Below, in pieces: positions 37,948-49,121 of a DNA stretch of 64,000 bases (position 1 is the first letter of the stretch; the number at the start of each line of letters is the position of its first letter). The stretch comes from Marchantia polymorpha subsp. ruderalis (taxonomy: Eukaryota > Streptophyta > Marchantiopsida > Marchantiales > Marchantiaceae). The position numbers and the translations under genes were made by a program. Location: positions 8,700,001-8,764,000 of the forward strand of contig AP031357.1 of the NCBI GenBank assembly GCA_037833965.1. Direction: 5' to 3'. The notes below the pieces were generated by a model. That model was not told where the DNA came from and did no database searches. It saw only the letters and a program-made list of their open reading frames with translations.

Positions 37948-40140
37948 AGCCACACGTGAAGATAGTCTATACTGAACGTCTTCAGTTGAGTAATTTGTGC
38001 ATGCCTCAGAGACGGGAGATCTAGACTATTTTGAGTATATATTATACTTTAAGTCCTGTAAGTTCTTTGATGTTGTAAATTAAATTAAATTAATTTCTTG
38101 CACTCGTTTATGTCTACATGAGGACCGCAATATGTATCAATTTCAACCGGCGCATACTTCATGCTCCATCTTTATCAATTAGTAGTACAATTTCAGTATC
38201 CCAAGGCATGGATCGGAGGCACTCTATTAAAGACTGGGTGACAAAGCAGGTCCATAACCAAAAGGATTGGTTCTTTGCATCCAGTCATATTGGCTGATTA
38301 CAGAACAGAAACTGAATTTCCTCCGTCCTTTCCGTTTGTATCTGGAGGTATGCTTTTCATTGACTACCGAATGAGCTTCGACCTTCATAGTGAACACGAC
38401 TGCGTGGAAGGAGAAGTTTATGACTGCCGAATATATATTCAAGGACTAGGACAAAACGTTGGTTGAGAGAAGATCGGCGTCACTTTTTCGGTTGCATGTG
38501 ATCATCTTTTGTGTATGGAAGTCTCTCTTCAAAGTCAACTATCCTAACTACAAATTAAAGCATGTTGGAACTTGAAACAACGCAAAAGCTTGTTGGCATT
38601 GCGCAGCAGGAATGCTCTTTGTCCTGGAGTGAAAAGCAGTGATCAAGCAAACATGGTTTGTCACTGGTTCTAGATATGACTGTTCCCCTGAGCGTACTAG
38701 GTGTACAGTTTACATCTGACTATCTCGCCAAGTACTATGTAAATGAACGGTATTCACGTACGGAGATCGGATACGAATGTAAGCAAGCCTTTGCCCTTTC
38801 CGACAGCGGCGGGAAATGGTATATCACATGTTTCGACGAAACACATGGTCAAAGGAGCTAAAACATACATTAGACTCATTGTAATATTCTACTCAACTAG
38901 CTTTGCCCCACAGAACGAAACCCATCCTTCTTCTATCCGTCTCTTGGACACATTTTCGTGTAGTTACTGGTCATAACCCTTTCCATCCGTTGGGGGTAAA
39001 CCGTAGTCTTTTGCGAGGGAATTTCCCATATACTTGAAAACAATAGTTGGCCATTTTCGTCCTCGTTAACCACTATTAATAAGCGTCGTCATACTTCCTC
39101 GTACCTCTGTTCTTCACTGTCTTCTCATTAAATTTCTCTCTCTGCTCCTCTGGGTTATTTACTTGTCCCAAACGTGTCAATCTTTCCGACTGATATATAC
39201 ACAAACATATAAAGGTACACAACATCTCAATGAACAATCCACTGTCAAAATTATTCAACCTTTACCGCATCACTGTCCCTTGCCTACTGTCTAGCATATT
39301 TGAAGATCCAGTGCTCTACTTGTCACGTTTACGACCTCATCTCGCCCGTATCATCTTTGTTAGCAGTTCGAGTTGCAGGTTTTCAATCGTGACAAGTAGT
39401 ACTACACTGTAAATAAATATCTGATCCTAACAAAATCTTGCAAGCTGCTTTGGAACGAAGTAGTTATTTGAAGAGCGGTTTGCCTTACGTTGGATATTTG
39501 GGGCCTGGTTGCAACTGGTGAGAACACACAGCAGTTGAAAGATATTCTTGGGGTGGAAATGCCATCGAGCATTTTGTATTTGTAGCTTACTTTAGTGGCC
39601 GGTCATTGTAAAGCATTCCTCAAACATGATCCTATCTTCAATATCAACCAACATCACTGAAAAATTAGGTCCTCTCCCAATGAAGTGAACTTAGTCTATC
39701 AGCATTTGCATAGCTGCAGGTTCGAGCCTGTTAAATCTTTTGTTCTTGATTTCCACACATTGGGAACCAATAGTGCTCAGGAAGTAGGTTGATAACAGTG
39801 CACATTATACATTTAAACTTTGTTTTCTCTCTGTACACATTGAAAAGTATATGGACTTCCTAGGCAGGTAACCTGGGACGTTTTGAGCTTCGTCTCCAAA
39901 CTTTGCCTTTCACTATGTTCACTGAAGGGTTATCGGTGGGAAACTCAGCAGGTGTGAGATGTCAGCTGCACAGAACATGGCTCAACTTTTTCGCTCATCA
40001 GGTTTTCGAACGTAACAGAAAGAACTTGAGATCATCAGGACGACAAGTGCTCCTCTGCAGCGCTACTTCGTTTGTTTGCATGAGGACATTGACAACTGCT
40101 AGTCTCCATAGATCATAGTTCACTATAACTGCTTCAAGAG
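37948..40140. other. MsrB copy 1 3' region and conserved downstream DNA, no gene recognised
   Basis: AATTAAA-rich sequence at about 38075-38095 likely holds the MsrB poly(A) signal. The rest has only short frames. About 39560-40000 matches 55530-55960 downstream of MsrB copy 2. On the minus strand, copy 2 has an 80-codon frame here, while copy 1 has stops in the matching frame but shares the final MFEE-stop. Confidence 0.5.
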
Positions 40141-40149
40141 TCCAATCCT

Positions 40150-40700
40150 CAGCCCGTCTGCCCCTGCTTTGCTCTCCACTCTAGGTTTGAATCATGCTTG
40201 TCGTGGTTCTACTCATGGTAACTATTTACTATTGCAGAGTACAGCGTGAAGCCCCGGCTACGTTTGTTCACCAGTAGGAAGACGGTAGGCTAGTTGAATC
40301 CATGCAAATACGATGCTCTAGCACCTCGCCTCTCTACCTTACCCCTTTTACCAATTTTCCGTATTCTTTGCAATCCGGCCACTTCAGTCCGTTGGTATAC
40401 ATTAAATAACACTAGTTATACCCAAAGATGATAAAGCACGTGAGGAGGTTGTGGAATTGCTCCTATTTGTTACAAAGTGATCTTGTGGTGAACTGGCGAT
40501 AGATGAATTTATTAACATAAACTACTGCGAGAGACAGAGATGTATCCAAGCTAGTGGATTTCCATCTTCGGTCTCGGATGTTGTGGATCAAATGGCAAGT
40601 TCAGTTGATACGTTTTAATGGTGTTTTGTACTTATGAAATATTGATGATGAAAGCATGTGGACAGCAAACTCCACTCGCAAGGGTTATTCTCTGCTACGA
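40150..40700. repeat. Diverged repeat, matching about 46890-47500
   Basis: Shared strings in the same order include CTTTGCTCTCCA/CTTTTCTCTCCA, GGTAGGCT, then CATCTTCGGT and GATGTTGT/AATGTTGTAGG, GTTGATGTATACG/GTTGATACG, and CATGTGGACAGCA/CATGGACAGCAGATTCC. No coding frame is preserved. It may be an old dispersed element or part of the wider segmental duplication. Confidence 0.6.
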
Positions 40701-40929
40701 GCTCCAGATTGTGGGATAAATTTCTCGAGTTCGTTGTGAGTGACAAACCTCCGTAATCTGGTTGCTGTAAATCGTATTGGAGTCGACTGCAGTTAGACAA
40801 AAATCATTGAGAAGTTCATACAATGGTACAATTGGACCATTGAATATTGATGCTGGCGAGGTGCGCACAATTTAGGTTTGCAATCAGAAGTGAAAGCGAT
40901 GAGAGAGCACAGTGGGACCAAACCATCGA

Positions 40930-41390
40930 CGATATCACCTCCTGCAGTCTAAACGGCGCCCCGGGGCGGCCACGTAGGACGTGCGGTGCCACGTAGACAG
41001 ATCCAGCAGCAAGCGTAATGCTCACTCTTGGTGCCAACTGCGGGAGCCATCGCGGTATGTCGCGACTCGACGGTCCCGTCGAAGTGGACGACGTCGGCGC
41101 GCCTGGGCGTTCAGAATCGCGATTCGTCGTAAGTGTCGGGAAATCGGGTCTGAATGTCGAGGCAGTGCAGCGGACGCGTTTCGATCGAGAGGGCGGACGA
41201 GGTCCGGCTGTGAAGGAGGAGGAGGAAGCGCAGGAGGAGCGAAGAAATCATGGTGGCAGTTGTGCGTGTGCGTTTGAGCGGATGGCGATGACGATGGGGT
41301 CGTGAGGGAATAGGGTTCGCGAGGGCGTGGACGAGCGCGTAGGATTTGTGGAGTCGGGTCTGCGGAAGACGGCGAAGGCGCGTCGGCAAG
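40930..41390 (+). promoter_or_regulatory. GC-rich promoter/leader of the CWC21-like gene
   Basis: A sharp rise in GC with CGTCGAA and CGGACG-type strings precedes the ATG at 41391. Frames overlap on both strands, as GC-rich DNA does by chance. The coding frame is open upstream to about 41346, but the family's invariant N-terminus begins at 41391. Confidence 0.45.
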
Positions 41391-42689
41391 ATGTATAATG
41401 GGATAGGGCTCCAGACTCCTCGAGGATCGGGTACCAATGGGTACATTCAGACGAACAAGTTTTTCGTGAAATCGAGGCCTCTGAAGTCGGAGGCGCGGGA
41501 ATTTCAAAATGGCCAGGGTCAGGGAGGGGTGTCGCGGAAGGCGAATAAGGAAATTTTGGAGCACGATCGGAAGAGGCAGATCGAGCTCAAGCTCACGCAG
41601 CTCGAGGATGAATTGCTTGAGCAGGGATTTTCTCTCGAGGATGTTGCCGAGAGGGTTGAATCTTCCAGAAAAGTTCTTGAGTCTTTCAGCTCCGAGAATG
41701 ATACCACTACTACCTCGACAAGGTACAATGTTTATCTTTTTTTTTTTTGTGTGTGTGGTAATGAAAGTGCTTTCTTCTGCCAAATGTCAAAAACTTGTTT
41801 CGCTGACGATTGTGACCATCATAGGGTGTCCGACACACAGACTCACCAAATCGCTGCACGAAAGGAAAAGCAATTGGACGTTATGAAAGCCGCCCTAGGT
41901 CTTGACGATATCAAGGAAGGCGAAGCGTTTGATCGGGAATTGCAGGAGCAGCGAAAACAAGAACGAGTAATCGCTCGAGAAGATAAAGAAAGGGAACGGA
42001 AGGAGAAGCTACTCGAGCTGGAGAAAGAGGAACGGCGGAAGGAGAAAGAGGCCAAGAAGAAGGAGAAGGAAGAAGCGAAACAGAAGAAACGGGAAGAGAG
42101 GGAACGAAGGGAAGCCGAGGAACTGGCCAAAGAGAAGGCTGAAGAGGAAAGGAAAGCGGCCAAAAGGAGGAAAAGAGAAGAGGAGAGAGCAGAACAGGAG
42201 CGCCTTGAACAAGCTAAAGAAGAGGAAAGGAGGGCAGAGAGGGAGCGCAGAAGGGATGAGGAGGAACGCAAATATGAGAAGGAGCGGCGGAGAGATTGGA
42301 GGGAAGAAGATGAGAGGAAATCCGGAAGAAGCCGCAGAAGGGAGCACAGAGACGAGGAAGATGAGGATGAGCGGAGACACGCGAAGAGTAGGCGGAGGAA
42401 GTCTAGAGATGAAGAGGAGTTGAGGTCGTCGAGGGACCGCAAAAGAGATGTTAGAGACGAGGATGAGCCCAGGAAGTCTAGAGACGAAGAGGAATCGAGG
42501 TCGTTGAGGGACCGCAAGAGGGAGGTTCGAGACGAGGATGAGCCCAGGAAGTCTAGAGATGAAGAGGAGTCCAGGCCGTTGAGGGACCGCAAGAGAGAGG
42601 TTAGAGACGAGGATGAGCCCAGGCCAGGAAAGAGTCGGCGAAGAGACTCACGGGATGAACACGATGACGATGAACCCAAGAGCCCATAG
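41391..42689 (+). CDS. CWC21: CWC21/SRRM2-type spliceosomal protein (cwf21 domain)
   Basis: Exons 41391-41722 and 41825-42689 give 398 codons. The N-terminus MYNGIGLQTPRGSGTNGY is the near-invariant signature of Cwc21/SRm300 proteins, which sit near the catalytic core of the activated spliceosome and contact Prp8 and Snu114. The cwf21 domain (about residues 50-97, with ANKEILEHDRKRQIELKL) follows. Residues about 130-300 are a highly charged Glu/Lys/Arg coiled-coil-like region. The C-terminus has three 25-residue Arg/Asp/Ser repeats, in place of a long RS tail. The single intron (41723-41824) is 102 nt, lacks stops and keeps frame, so unspliced RNA would encode a 432-residue variant. Nuclear location is expected. 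Confidence 0.92.
   Translation: MYNGIGLQTPRGSGTNGYIQTNKFFVKSRPLKSEAREFQNGQGQGGVSRKANKEILEHDRKRQIELKLTQLEDELLEQGFSLEDVAERVESSRKVLESFSSENDTTTTSTRYNVYLFFFCVCGNESAFFCQMSKTCFADDCDHHRVSDTQTHQIAARKEKQLDVMKAALGLDDIKEGEAFDRELQEQRKQERVIAREDKERERKEKLLELEKEERRKEKEAKKKEKEEAKQKKREERERREAEELAKEKAEEERKAAKRRKREEERAEQERLEQAKEEERRAERERRRDEEERKYEKERRRDWREEDERKSGRSRRREHRDEEDEDERRHAKSRRRKSRDEEELRSSRDRKRDVRDEDEPRKSRDEEESRSLRDRKREVRDEDEPRKSRDEEESRPLRDRKREVRDEDEPRPGKSRRRDSRDEHDDDEPKSP
42396..42620 (+). repeat. Three in-frame 75-bp tandem repeats in the CWC21-like gene
   Basis: Units 42396-42470, 42471-42545 and 42546-42620 each encode 25 residues starting RKSRDEEE and ending RDEDEP. Units 2 and 3 differ by a single residue. 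The gene was extended by tandem duplication, and copy number is likely variable between strains. Confidence 0.92.
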
Positions 42690-44050
42690 GGAACTTGTAT
42701 AGCTTAAGGATTTGTGAGTACAGCGGCTTGTTGATGAGAAGGGTTTCAAATTCTCGCGCGTTAGTTTAGGGCACATTCGTAGTAGCGTATGCTTCTGCAG
42801 AAGGTGCATTGTTATGTTTTCGAGTTGCAACTGTTGCATTTTTTAAATCATGTACATAGACTCTGCATGAACACGTTGGGTTCCATCTGTGACATTCATT
42901 TGTGAAGTTGTACAAGTTCGTATACATCTCAAGATTTTCAACCTGCCAGCTTCGTTGTATCCGTGATCTCCCAGAGTTTGGTTCTGCAATCAGTGGATTC
43001 AGTTTCTTCGGAGTTAAAATGGATGTAGACAAGACAATTCAACCGACCGTGTGATCATATAATATCCACGGCATTTAAAGGTGGACCGACACTACCTGTA
43101 AGGAACTCGATGTGATCGTTGGCGTACCAGTGGCTGCATGGATATGATCTGCCAATACGCAATCTGTTGAGTTGCGTGGGATTCGGATGTATAAAAAAAT
43201 GTGGCTTAGTGATGAAGTGAAAGAAAAAACGGGCAGATAGGAAAAATAAATGCCACGAGAAAATAATTTTCCTGTTCATCCTGGAGCAGATATCCATGTG
43301 AAGATCAGCAGACGAAGGTGTGGATCTCCATCTTTGCTATAACCGGCTGTGAGAATCTGTACAGCTTACGATACGTGTATGCAGAACTGGGTACGAAGCT
43401 GCAATCTTCACAAGGATATCAACTTATGTCCGTATTTGAATATTCTCTTTATAACTTCATCACTGTGTTGATACGGTGAAGATTCATGTGGCGATGGATC
43501 GTGATTGAAGGTAACGCTTAAACTTCTCCAACGGCGTCGACAGGATGATGCATCATATTCTGATGAATCAAAAGTGTGTTAACTTACTGTGAATATTATG
43601 CAATGCTTTCTGTGTATAAACTTCTTTGTCGACTCTTCGAGCCGACAGTGGGAGGAAGAAAACCTTAACAACTCCACCTGAAAAGTCTTCTGGATAACTT
43701 TCGGAGGCGAGTACGTCATGATCACAAGGAAACTGTCACCGTTCCTCGCCGTTGAGGAATTTGTGCTTTCAGAGTGCACTCCCGCGAGTATATCGGAAGA
43801 AATAGTTTCTGCTCTCACCGTTGGACGCAATCGCGAGGAAAGTCTTTCTAGATGGTATTGAAGGAATATACTTCGGGCCACGGGTTTAGCGCTAATATAC
43901 TTCGTACGAAAATGATAGCCAACTTTGCAGAAGCCCTCGTCGTCTCCACTTCTATGAAAGCCCTTGTTCAAAGCGGAATGATTTCACTAGCCTTTTTGAA
44001 CATTTACATCCGCAACAATTCAAACCCCGATCGGCGATAACGGCCAGGGT
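42690..44050. other. Intergenic between the CWC21-like and Rpr2-like genes
   Basis: 3' UTR of the CWC21-like gene, then unassigned sequence. Minus frames of 130 (43579-43971) and 80 codons (43055-43297) show no recognisable domain. Confidence 0.45.
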
Positions 44051-44052
44051 CC

Positions 44053-44066
44053 AGGGTTTAGGGTTT
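44053..44066. promoter_or_regulatory. Double telo-box upstream of the Rpr2-like gene
   Basis: AGGGTTTAGGGTTT, which on the minus strand is AAACCCTAAACCCT, lies about 145 nt before the start codon. Telo-boxes near the transcription start are typical of plant genes for ribosomal proteins and ribosome biogenesis. This fits an RNase P/MRP subunit. Confidence 0.65.
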
Positions 44067-44210
44067 TACAAGAAGGTGATTTTCCACTCGAGAACCATCG
44101 ACGCAAGGACTGCACCTGCGACTTCGATTCACTCTGCTGCAGCAGTAGCGTCCCGACTTCTTGTTATGGAGGGCTGAAGGTAATGTGAGAGCTTTGAGTG
44201 AGAGATCACG

Positions 44211-45561
44211 ATGGGGAAGGGTAAACGCAAGAGAGGGGACAGCACCGGGCCGTCGATAACGCTACTAGGAGGGAAGGCTTCTGCCGCTGAGACACCCATA
44301 AAATTGCCAGCAGTTGTGCTAGAACAGTCGGCAGCAGCAGCAGCTTCATCGCCCCAGTCTGCACCGAGTGTCTTGAAGCAGCGTCCTTCGCACACCGTGC
44401 ATGCATCTCAAGGACTTCGGCAGTATACTGGCACCGGCCAAGCAATCCAGTTCTCTGGAAATCATGCAGGCCATCTGAAAGTTCAGTACTTGGCCCAAAT
44501 TGCAAATTGGGCTTCTACTGCTGTTCCGAATCTGGGTGCCTATTTCGGGCAGCGATTGGCTGCTGCAAGTGAGGCCTTGTCCATTCCACCTCCGACTCCC
44601 CACTCCTTGTGCCAGCGGTAAGGATTGCATCTCACTCTCTAACTTGTATCCTGCATCAAGAAGTAGCTTAACCAATTATACTTATGTAAATTTCTCAGAC
44701 CAAGGGCTAAGTCGGGGCCAGTGAAGACAAATACCTGTTGAATCGTCGGTACTTAGTGTGATCGCAGGAAATTGATCTTCTTTAATCGCTCATTCTTGTA
44801 TCCATCTTGTAATTGTGACATTGGGTTCTGTTCAACTTCACCTTTGCTTATCCTAAGGCGAATGGAGTAACATGGGCATCGAAGATGATGGGGGAGTGTC
44901 CAATATTTTGATTGTTGAATTGTCTCGCGTATTAGTAGTATTCTGCCCTGATCAGTGTTTTGTCTTGGGCATGGACAGATGTGAATCTATTCTCCACGTT
45001 GGTGATAATTGCTCCGTTCGAGTTACCAAAGCACCGAAAAAATGGAGAAAGTCGAAGGTGAAGGGTGGCGATGCAGGTGTGAAGAATGCACTGGTTTACA
45101 ACTGCCACTTTTGCAAGTTCGGAAACAAGAAGCCGGGGACCGCCAAGGGGCACGTGAAGACCAAATTTTCACAGTTACATGCCCTAAAGCAAATGAAGAA
45201 ACTTTGGAGTGGCGAAAATGCTGCCCTCACCAAACAGACGAAGAGTCTTGGGACCAGCAATGTTCCTGCAGCGACGCGTTCGACAGCGCTAACGAAGGCC
45301 CTTGGGAGCAACAAGACTCCAGCAACAGGTCTTCCTGTAGGAAATGTAGCAAGAATATCTGCAATTGCTAGTCCTATGGTTGCTGCCCAGACACCTCTAG
45401 CTTCTTCATCTGCAAGTGTTAACGCAACAGCCCAAGCCACGGGTGGTGGGAAAAGGAGGAAACGAAAAGGATGGTCTACTTTGAAGGATATGACCACTGC
45501 AAAGGCGGAACCAGCAACTCCTGCATCCCTTGGATTCATGAGTCTGAGCAAAAAAGGCTAA
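44211..45561 (+). CDS. RNase P/MRP subunit of the Rpr2/Rpp21/Snm1 family
   Basis: Exons 44211-44617 and 44979-45561 give 329 codons. The splice CAGCG|A rebuilds LCQRCES, which puts back a zinc-ribbon half: C134-x2-C137, with GDNCSVRV after it, and a second pair C178-x2-C181 in YNCHFCKFGN followed by KKPGTAKGHVK. This is the Rpr2/Rpp21/Snm1 pattern. The N-terminus is basic (MGKGKRKR) with an Ala/Ser-rich stretch; residues about 80-125 look helical. The C-terminal 100 residues are Ala/Thr-rich with a KRRKRKGW basic patch. The family works in tRNA 5' and rRNA processing. Land plants are known to use protein-only RNase P in the nucleus, so an RNase MRP role in pre-rRNA processing is more likely here. 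A frame runs from 44872 into exon 2, but its first part is intron. Confidence 0.88.
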
Positions 45562-46885
45562 TACTAGAGGTAAATAGCAGCAACTTGCTTGATTTAGCAT
45601 ATGCAGGCATCGGGGCATACAAGGTGCTTGGTATAGAAGGTGCTTGGCCCTGCGAAGTCGCTTCTGGATTGTAAGAAGGAATTTGTTAATCTACCTTCCA
45701 GAGCTGCTTCGACGTCGGCACTTCTGACGGCGAGAGCGAAAATGTGGGGAGCAATCCAGTTCGGCTTCACCGTACATCCATTGTTGGGTGCTGTGTTGCC
45801 AGCAATTGGGTGCTGTACAGGAAGAAATGTGTAATGCAGTAGCTGAGGTGTACGTGCATCCTATGGATAATTGGGAATAATTTCAGAAGCAGCAAGAGAG
45901 CGGAGATGAGCTTCGCTCACTTTCGCTCTCCTCATTCGCATCATTCGTAACATGAAGTCGTTAGGAGGCTGGGTACCCAGCTCGCTACTGAATCGCATCA
46001 AGAGCAAGACATATGGTTCTGGTCCCGAGAAGTGAAGGACGTACGAATGATGTGAGCGGGTCATAGGCACAATGTTTGGAGTATACGTTTCAAGGTTTTA
46101 TCGTCGACTGGCATCTTGAGGGTGTTCAATGCGGACAACTGGTGATGTCCAGAAACCTTGTTGCTGCAGGAGAAGACTCCTACTGGTTCCCTTGTTGTAG
46201 GCTCTCTGGCTTTCATTAGCATTCGAAGAACAGAAGTAAGGTCAGCTTTGTTCCAAAGTCTCTAGAGGATAGGTGGTCCAATATTTCTTCGTCACAGTAA
46301 AGCCGGATTCTGCAGTAGACTGATGTCGACACAAGTCGAAGAAACGGTTTAAAGATGGACCTCTGTAGGAAGAAATGATAGTTTGAAGTTCACAAGTAAG
46401 GGCTCTTCGGTCTCCAACACGTTCCAATTATGCGCCAGGATTATTTTAACTTGGATACTTACCGGCTCTGCCAGCCGGTAAGAAACTCGTGGAGACACGG
46501 TGCTTTCTCATAGGTCAATCATATCAAGCAGCCAATTGTTTAATGTAGTGTCTCAGCAGGCAGAAGACGGTCACACCAGGTATGTTGACCACCTTGCTGA
46601 TATTTGCATTGTAAGATGAAAGTGAAAGCGAACTGTTAAAGCGAACTGGCGTCTGAATATGGATTTATATCTTCCTAAAAGTTTGCAAAGAATGAAGTAA
46701 AGTGGTTATCGTGGAACCACGAGTATCATAGGACCACTTTGAGGACCTGTTGTCAACATCTGGATTGGATGCACGACGACGTAGATGATTAGTCGTGAAC
46801 TGGACTTGACAACTGGTATGTATGCGGTCAGTGTATCTGAGTACCATGGGTTTTTCATATGTAGTCGTTGCTTCATCATCTGACC
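45562..46885. other. Unassigned DNA downstream of the Rpr2-like gene
   Basis: Short minus-strand frames (45861-46070, 46242-46427, 46665-46925) follow one another, look moderately protein-like and carry no domain I recognise. They may be decayed exons. A 9-bp palindrome, TTACCGGCT/AGCCGGTAA, lies near 46462-46484. Confidence 0.35.
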
Positions 46886-46889
46886 AATC

Positions 46890-47500
46890 TTCAAGTGCCC
46901 AAGTTACCCCGGCTTTTCTCTCCATTCCAGATTTGAACCATTAGTATTATGAATAATGAATAGATAATATGAACTTGTATCGTGAAGCATCCCCCAGGCT
47001 TGTTCAAATGTAAGAAAACGGGTAGGCTGGTAAAATCATATGGTACATGGGATGCTTTAGCAATTTATTAAAATGTTTTGTATCGTGACTACCTATTGAC
47101 TGTACCCTGTAAACTTCACCCCCCTCGTATCAACCATCCAGCTTCTTTCTATTCTGACTCGCTGGAAACCCTTAGTACAGAGTCTCTGACATCAGGTGTA
47201 CCCAAAGTTGCGAAGGAGTCGTGAATGTATCTCTATTTTTTACATGCTTTAGCTGGGGTACATTTGTGCATCATTTGTAATTCTGATTAGGTTCTTATTG
47301 TTCATGTGTTGACGTCCACAGAGAGCCAGGGGAATGTGTTCAAAGTAGTAGATTCACATCTTCGGTTTTGAATGTTGTAGGTGCTAATGCGCGTTGAGTT
47401 GATGTATACGAAAATTATACCTTGTACTAACTGATAAACTGACGTTCACAATAACTTGTTAGCCAGAGCTCATGGACAGCAGATTCCTCTTCGCTGTTTG
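46890..47500. repeat. Diverged repeat, matching about 40150-40700
   Basis: Second copy of the repeat described at 40150-40700, same orientation, with many substitutions and indels. It lies upstream of the second tRNA-Glu, whereas the other copy lies downstream of the first MsrB segment. Confidence 0.6.
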
Positions 47501-48366
47501 CAGTTTGACTTGCAGTTTGACTTCCTGTATGAAGGTGTTCTTGAGACGAAGCTGAATAACACTTCTACATGCAAGGTCAACTGGTAGACGGAAACACGGG
47601 TGTACTGGATGACTACCAGTGAAGCAGTGAACTGATAAGTCATTCACAACGTACATGTTTTAAATCGTGGCAGATTTCCTACAGGGTGCTGGTACACTAC
47701 GAATGGGTTCTTGATCTCCTACGAATTACGTTTGTCGTTGAAGTCTCACTGAATCTGAGAACAGTTCATGCCATGGGCGAAGAAGTACAAGAATCACTGT
47801 GTTCAGAAATCGGACTTTCAGTAAGGAACACCGGACAGATATGGAAATAGTTCTCAATCACACAAAGAGGCGGACCGTAGTAACCGTAGTTTGATCACGG
47901 AGAGGTAAGGGTTGGGATCTCTTCGTATCTTAAATCTTAATATCTGGCAGGTCGTGAACCGGAGCTCAAAAAAAATTCCATAATGTTCAATTACTTTAAA
48001 AAAGAACGGAAACAGTTGGGGGAGCATCATGTCCGTGTAGACGACTAATATCTTTTAGTTAGTAGTACATCCATTCCTATTCATTCCGGGATGCAGCAGC
48101 TGCCTCAGCTTCTGAGTTTTGCAAAGTCTCGCTCTGCAATCCAGACAATTTGATATAAATGAATGAAGGAGCAGATGGCAACAACCTATTCGTCTTATGA
48201 TCAAAATGGCTGAAAATGTATTATCCGTTTGTAGCAAATCAATGAGAGTTTCGAAATAATCCACGTCAATGAACTAGATAGTATATCTCAACCAGATTAT
48301 CCATAATAAGGAGGTTTTCATGTGGGTAAATTCTTCGCGTATTTATAATAAAAAGTTGTTAACAAA
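47501..48366. other. Intergenic DNA, no gene recognised
   Basis: Composition turns AT-rich after about 48000. No feature is supported. Confidence 0.5.
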
Positions 48367-48885
48367 TTGCATGAACTAAATTACACAAAAGAGATAAAGG
48401 AGGAAGTTCCCATGGCGTTTAGCATAAAACTAACTTGTACATTCTGTAGCGATCTTGTACATTCTATAGCAAACATTACATTGTTGAGAACTATATCTCA
48501 AGCCTACAAAGCTAAAAATGTAACATCTTTGGATGAAAAGATTATGGATATTACCGCCAATCCAAGGCAATGTATAATAGTTCAATTTGAAACTTTTTCA
48601 GGATTGTGGTATGATTGCCTCAAAGTTTGCATCGGTCAAACTCCCATGTTGGCTAGTTACATATCAAAACATCTTGATTATCTTCTTGTTTCCTTTCATC
48701 AGAATAAAGTCAATATAGCTATCACACTAAAGAGTTTCAGTAATTGCATTCATTTCCATGTGTGCCGTGCTTCTCTTTGGCGCATATTTGTCTCCTTTCC
48801 TTGCTTGCTAAGTTTGTACATGTTATTTATGCATAGGATATTGATTTTATTTTTATCCTCTCAATGTTGCAATATTCAAACATAG
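48367..48885 (+). CDS. Unassigned 172-codon open frame beside a probable LTR
   Basis: A frame of 172 codons in AT-rich DNA, where frames this long are uncommon by chance. The N-terminal part is soluble-looking and contains a CTFC pair. The last ~50 residues are strongly hydrophobic. It sits about 240 bp before a probable LTR, so it may be a retroelement remnant. I recognise no gag, pol or other domain and assign no function. Confidence 0.25.
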   Translation: MHELNYTKEIKEEVPMAFSIKLTCTFCSDLVHSIANITLLRTISQAYKAKNVTSLDEKIMDITANPRQCIIVQFETFSGLWYDCLKVCIGQTPMLASYISKHLDYLLVSFHQNKVNIAITLKSFSNCIHFHVCRASLWRIFVSFPCLLSLYMLFMHRILILFLSSQCCNIQT

Positions 48886-49121
48886 GTTTTGGTTTAAAAC
48901 TATAACCTATGCTTAGAGATAACACTTCTGATCTTAATCTTTCAGTATTGAGCGCTAAATTGATTGAATAATTGGGAATTTTTGGGATTGGGAATTTTTG
49001 TTAGCAAGATTTAAGCAAAATTATTTTCCATTTCATATTTTATGATTTACAAGATTTTTTTTTTCTTTATTTTTCCTCTTTGATTCAATCTTCAAACTGA
49101 GGAGTAATCATCTAGTGAGAG

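Larger units (their letters stand above)
35566..40120. repeat. Paralogous segment, copy 1 (tRNA-Glu + MsrB + downstream DNA)
   Basis: Homologous to about 51705-56050 in the same orientation. Matching parts are the tRNA gene, the GC-rich leader (shared strings such as GACACGTCGGC and CGTCAAGCCATCGC), all MsrB exons, sequence just after the gene (GGCGCATA-TTCATGCTCCAT), and a stretch near 39560-40000 (for example TAGC and GGCCGGTCAT, GGCAGGTAAC, AGATGTCAGCTG). Introns have diverged more than exons. The homology extends about 2 kb beyond the gene, so this is a segmental duplication rather than retroposition. Confidence 0.8.

Noticed and set aside
41022..41783. 253-codon minus-strand frame
   Set aside because: Antisense to the CWC21-like first exon and its GC-rich leader; the plus strand carries the conserved family signature.
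41843..42679. 278-codon Ser/Leu-rich minus-strand frame
   Set aside because: Exact antisense of the Glu/Lys/Arg-rich repeats of the CWC21-like gene; GAG/AAG codons read as CTC/CTT on the other strand.
44872..44978. N-terminal part of the frame that runs into Rpr2-like exon 2
   Set aside because: It lies upstream of the acceptor ACAG at 44978; splicing from 44617 restores the C-x2-C pair, so this part is intron.
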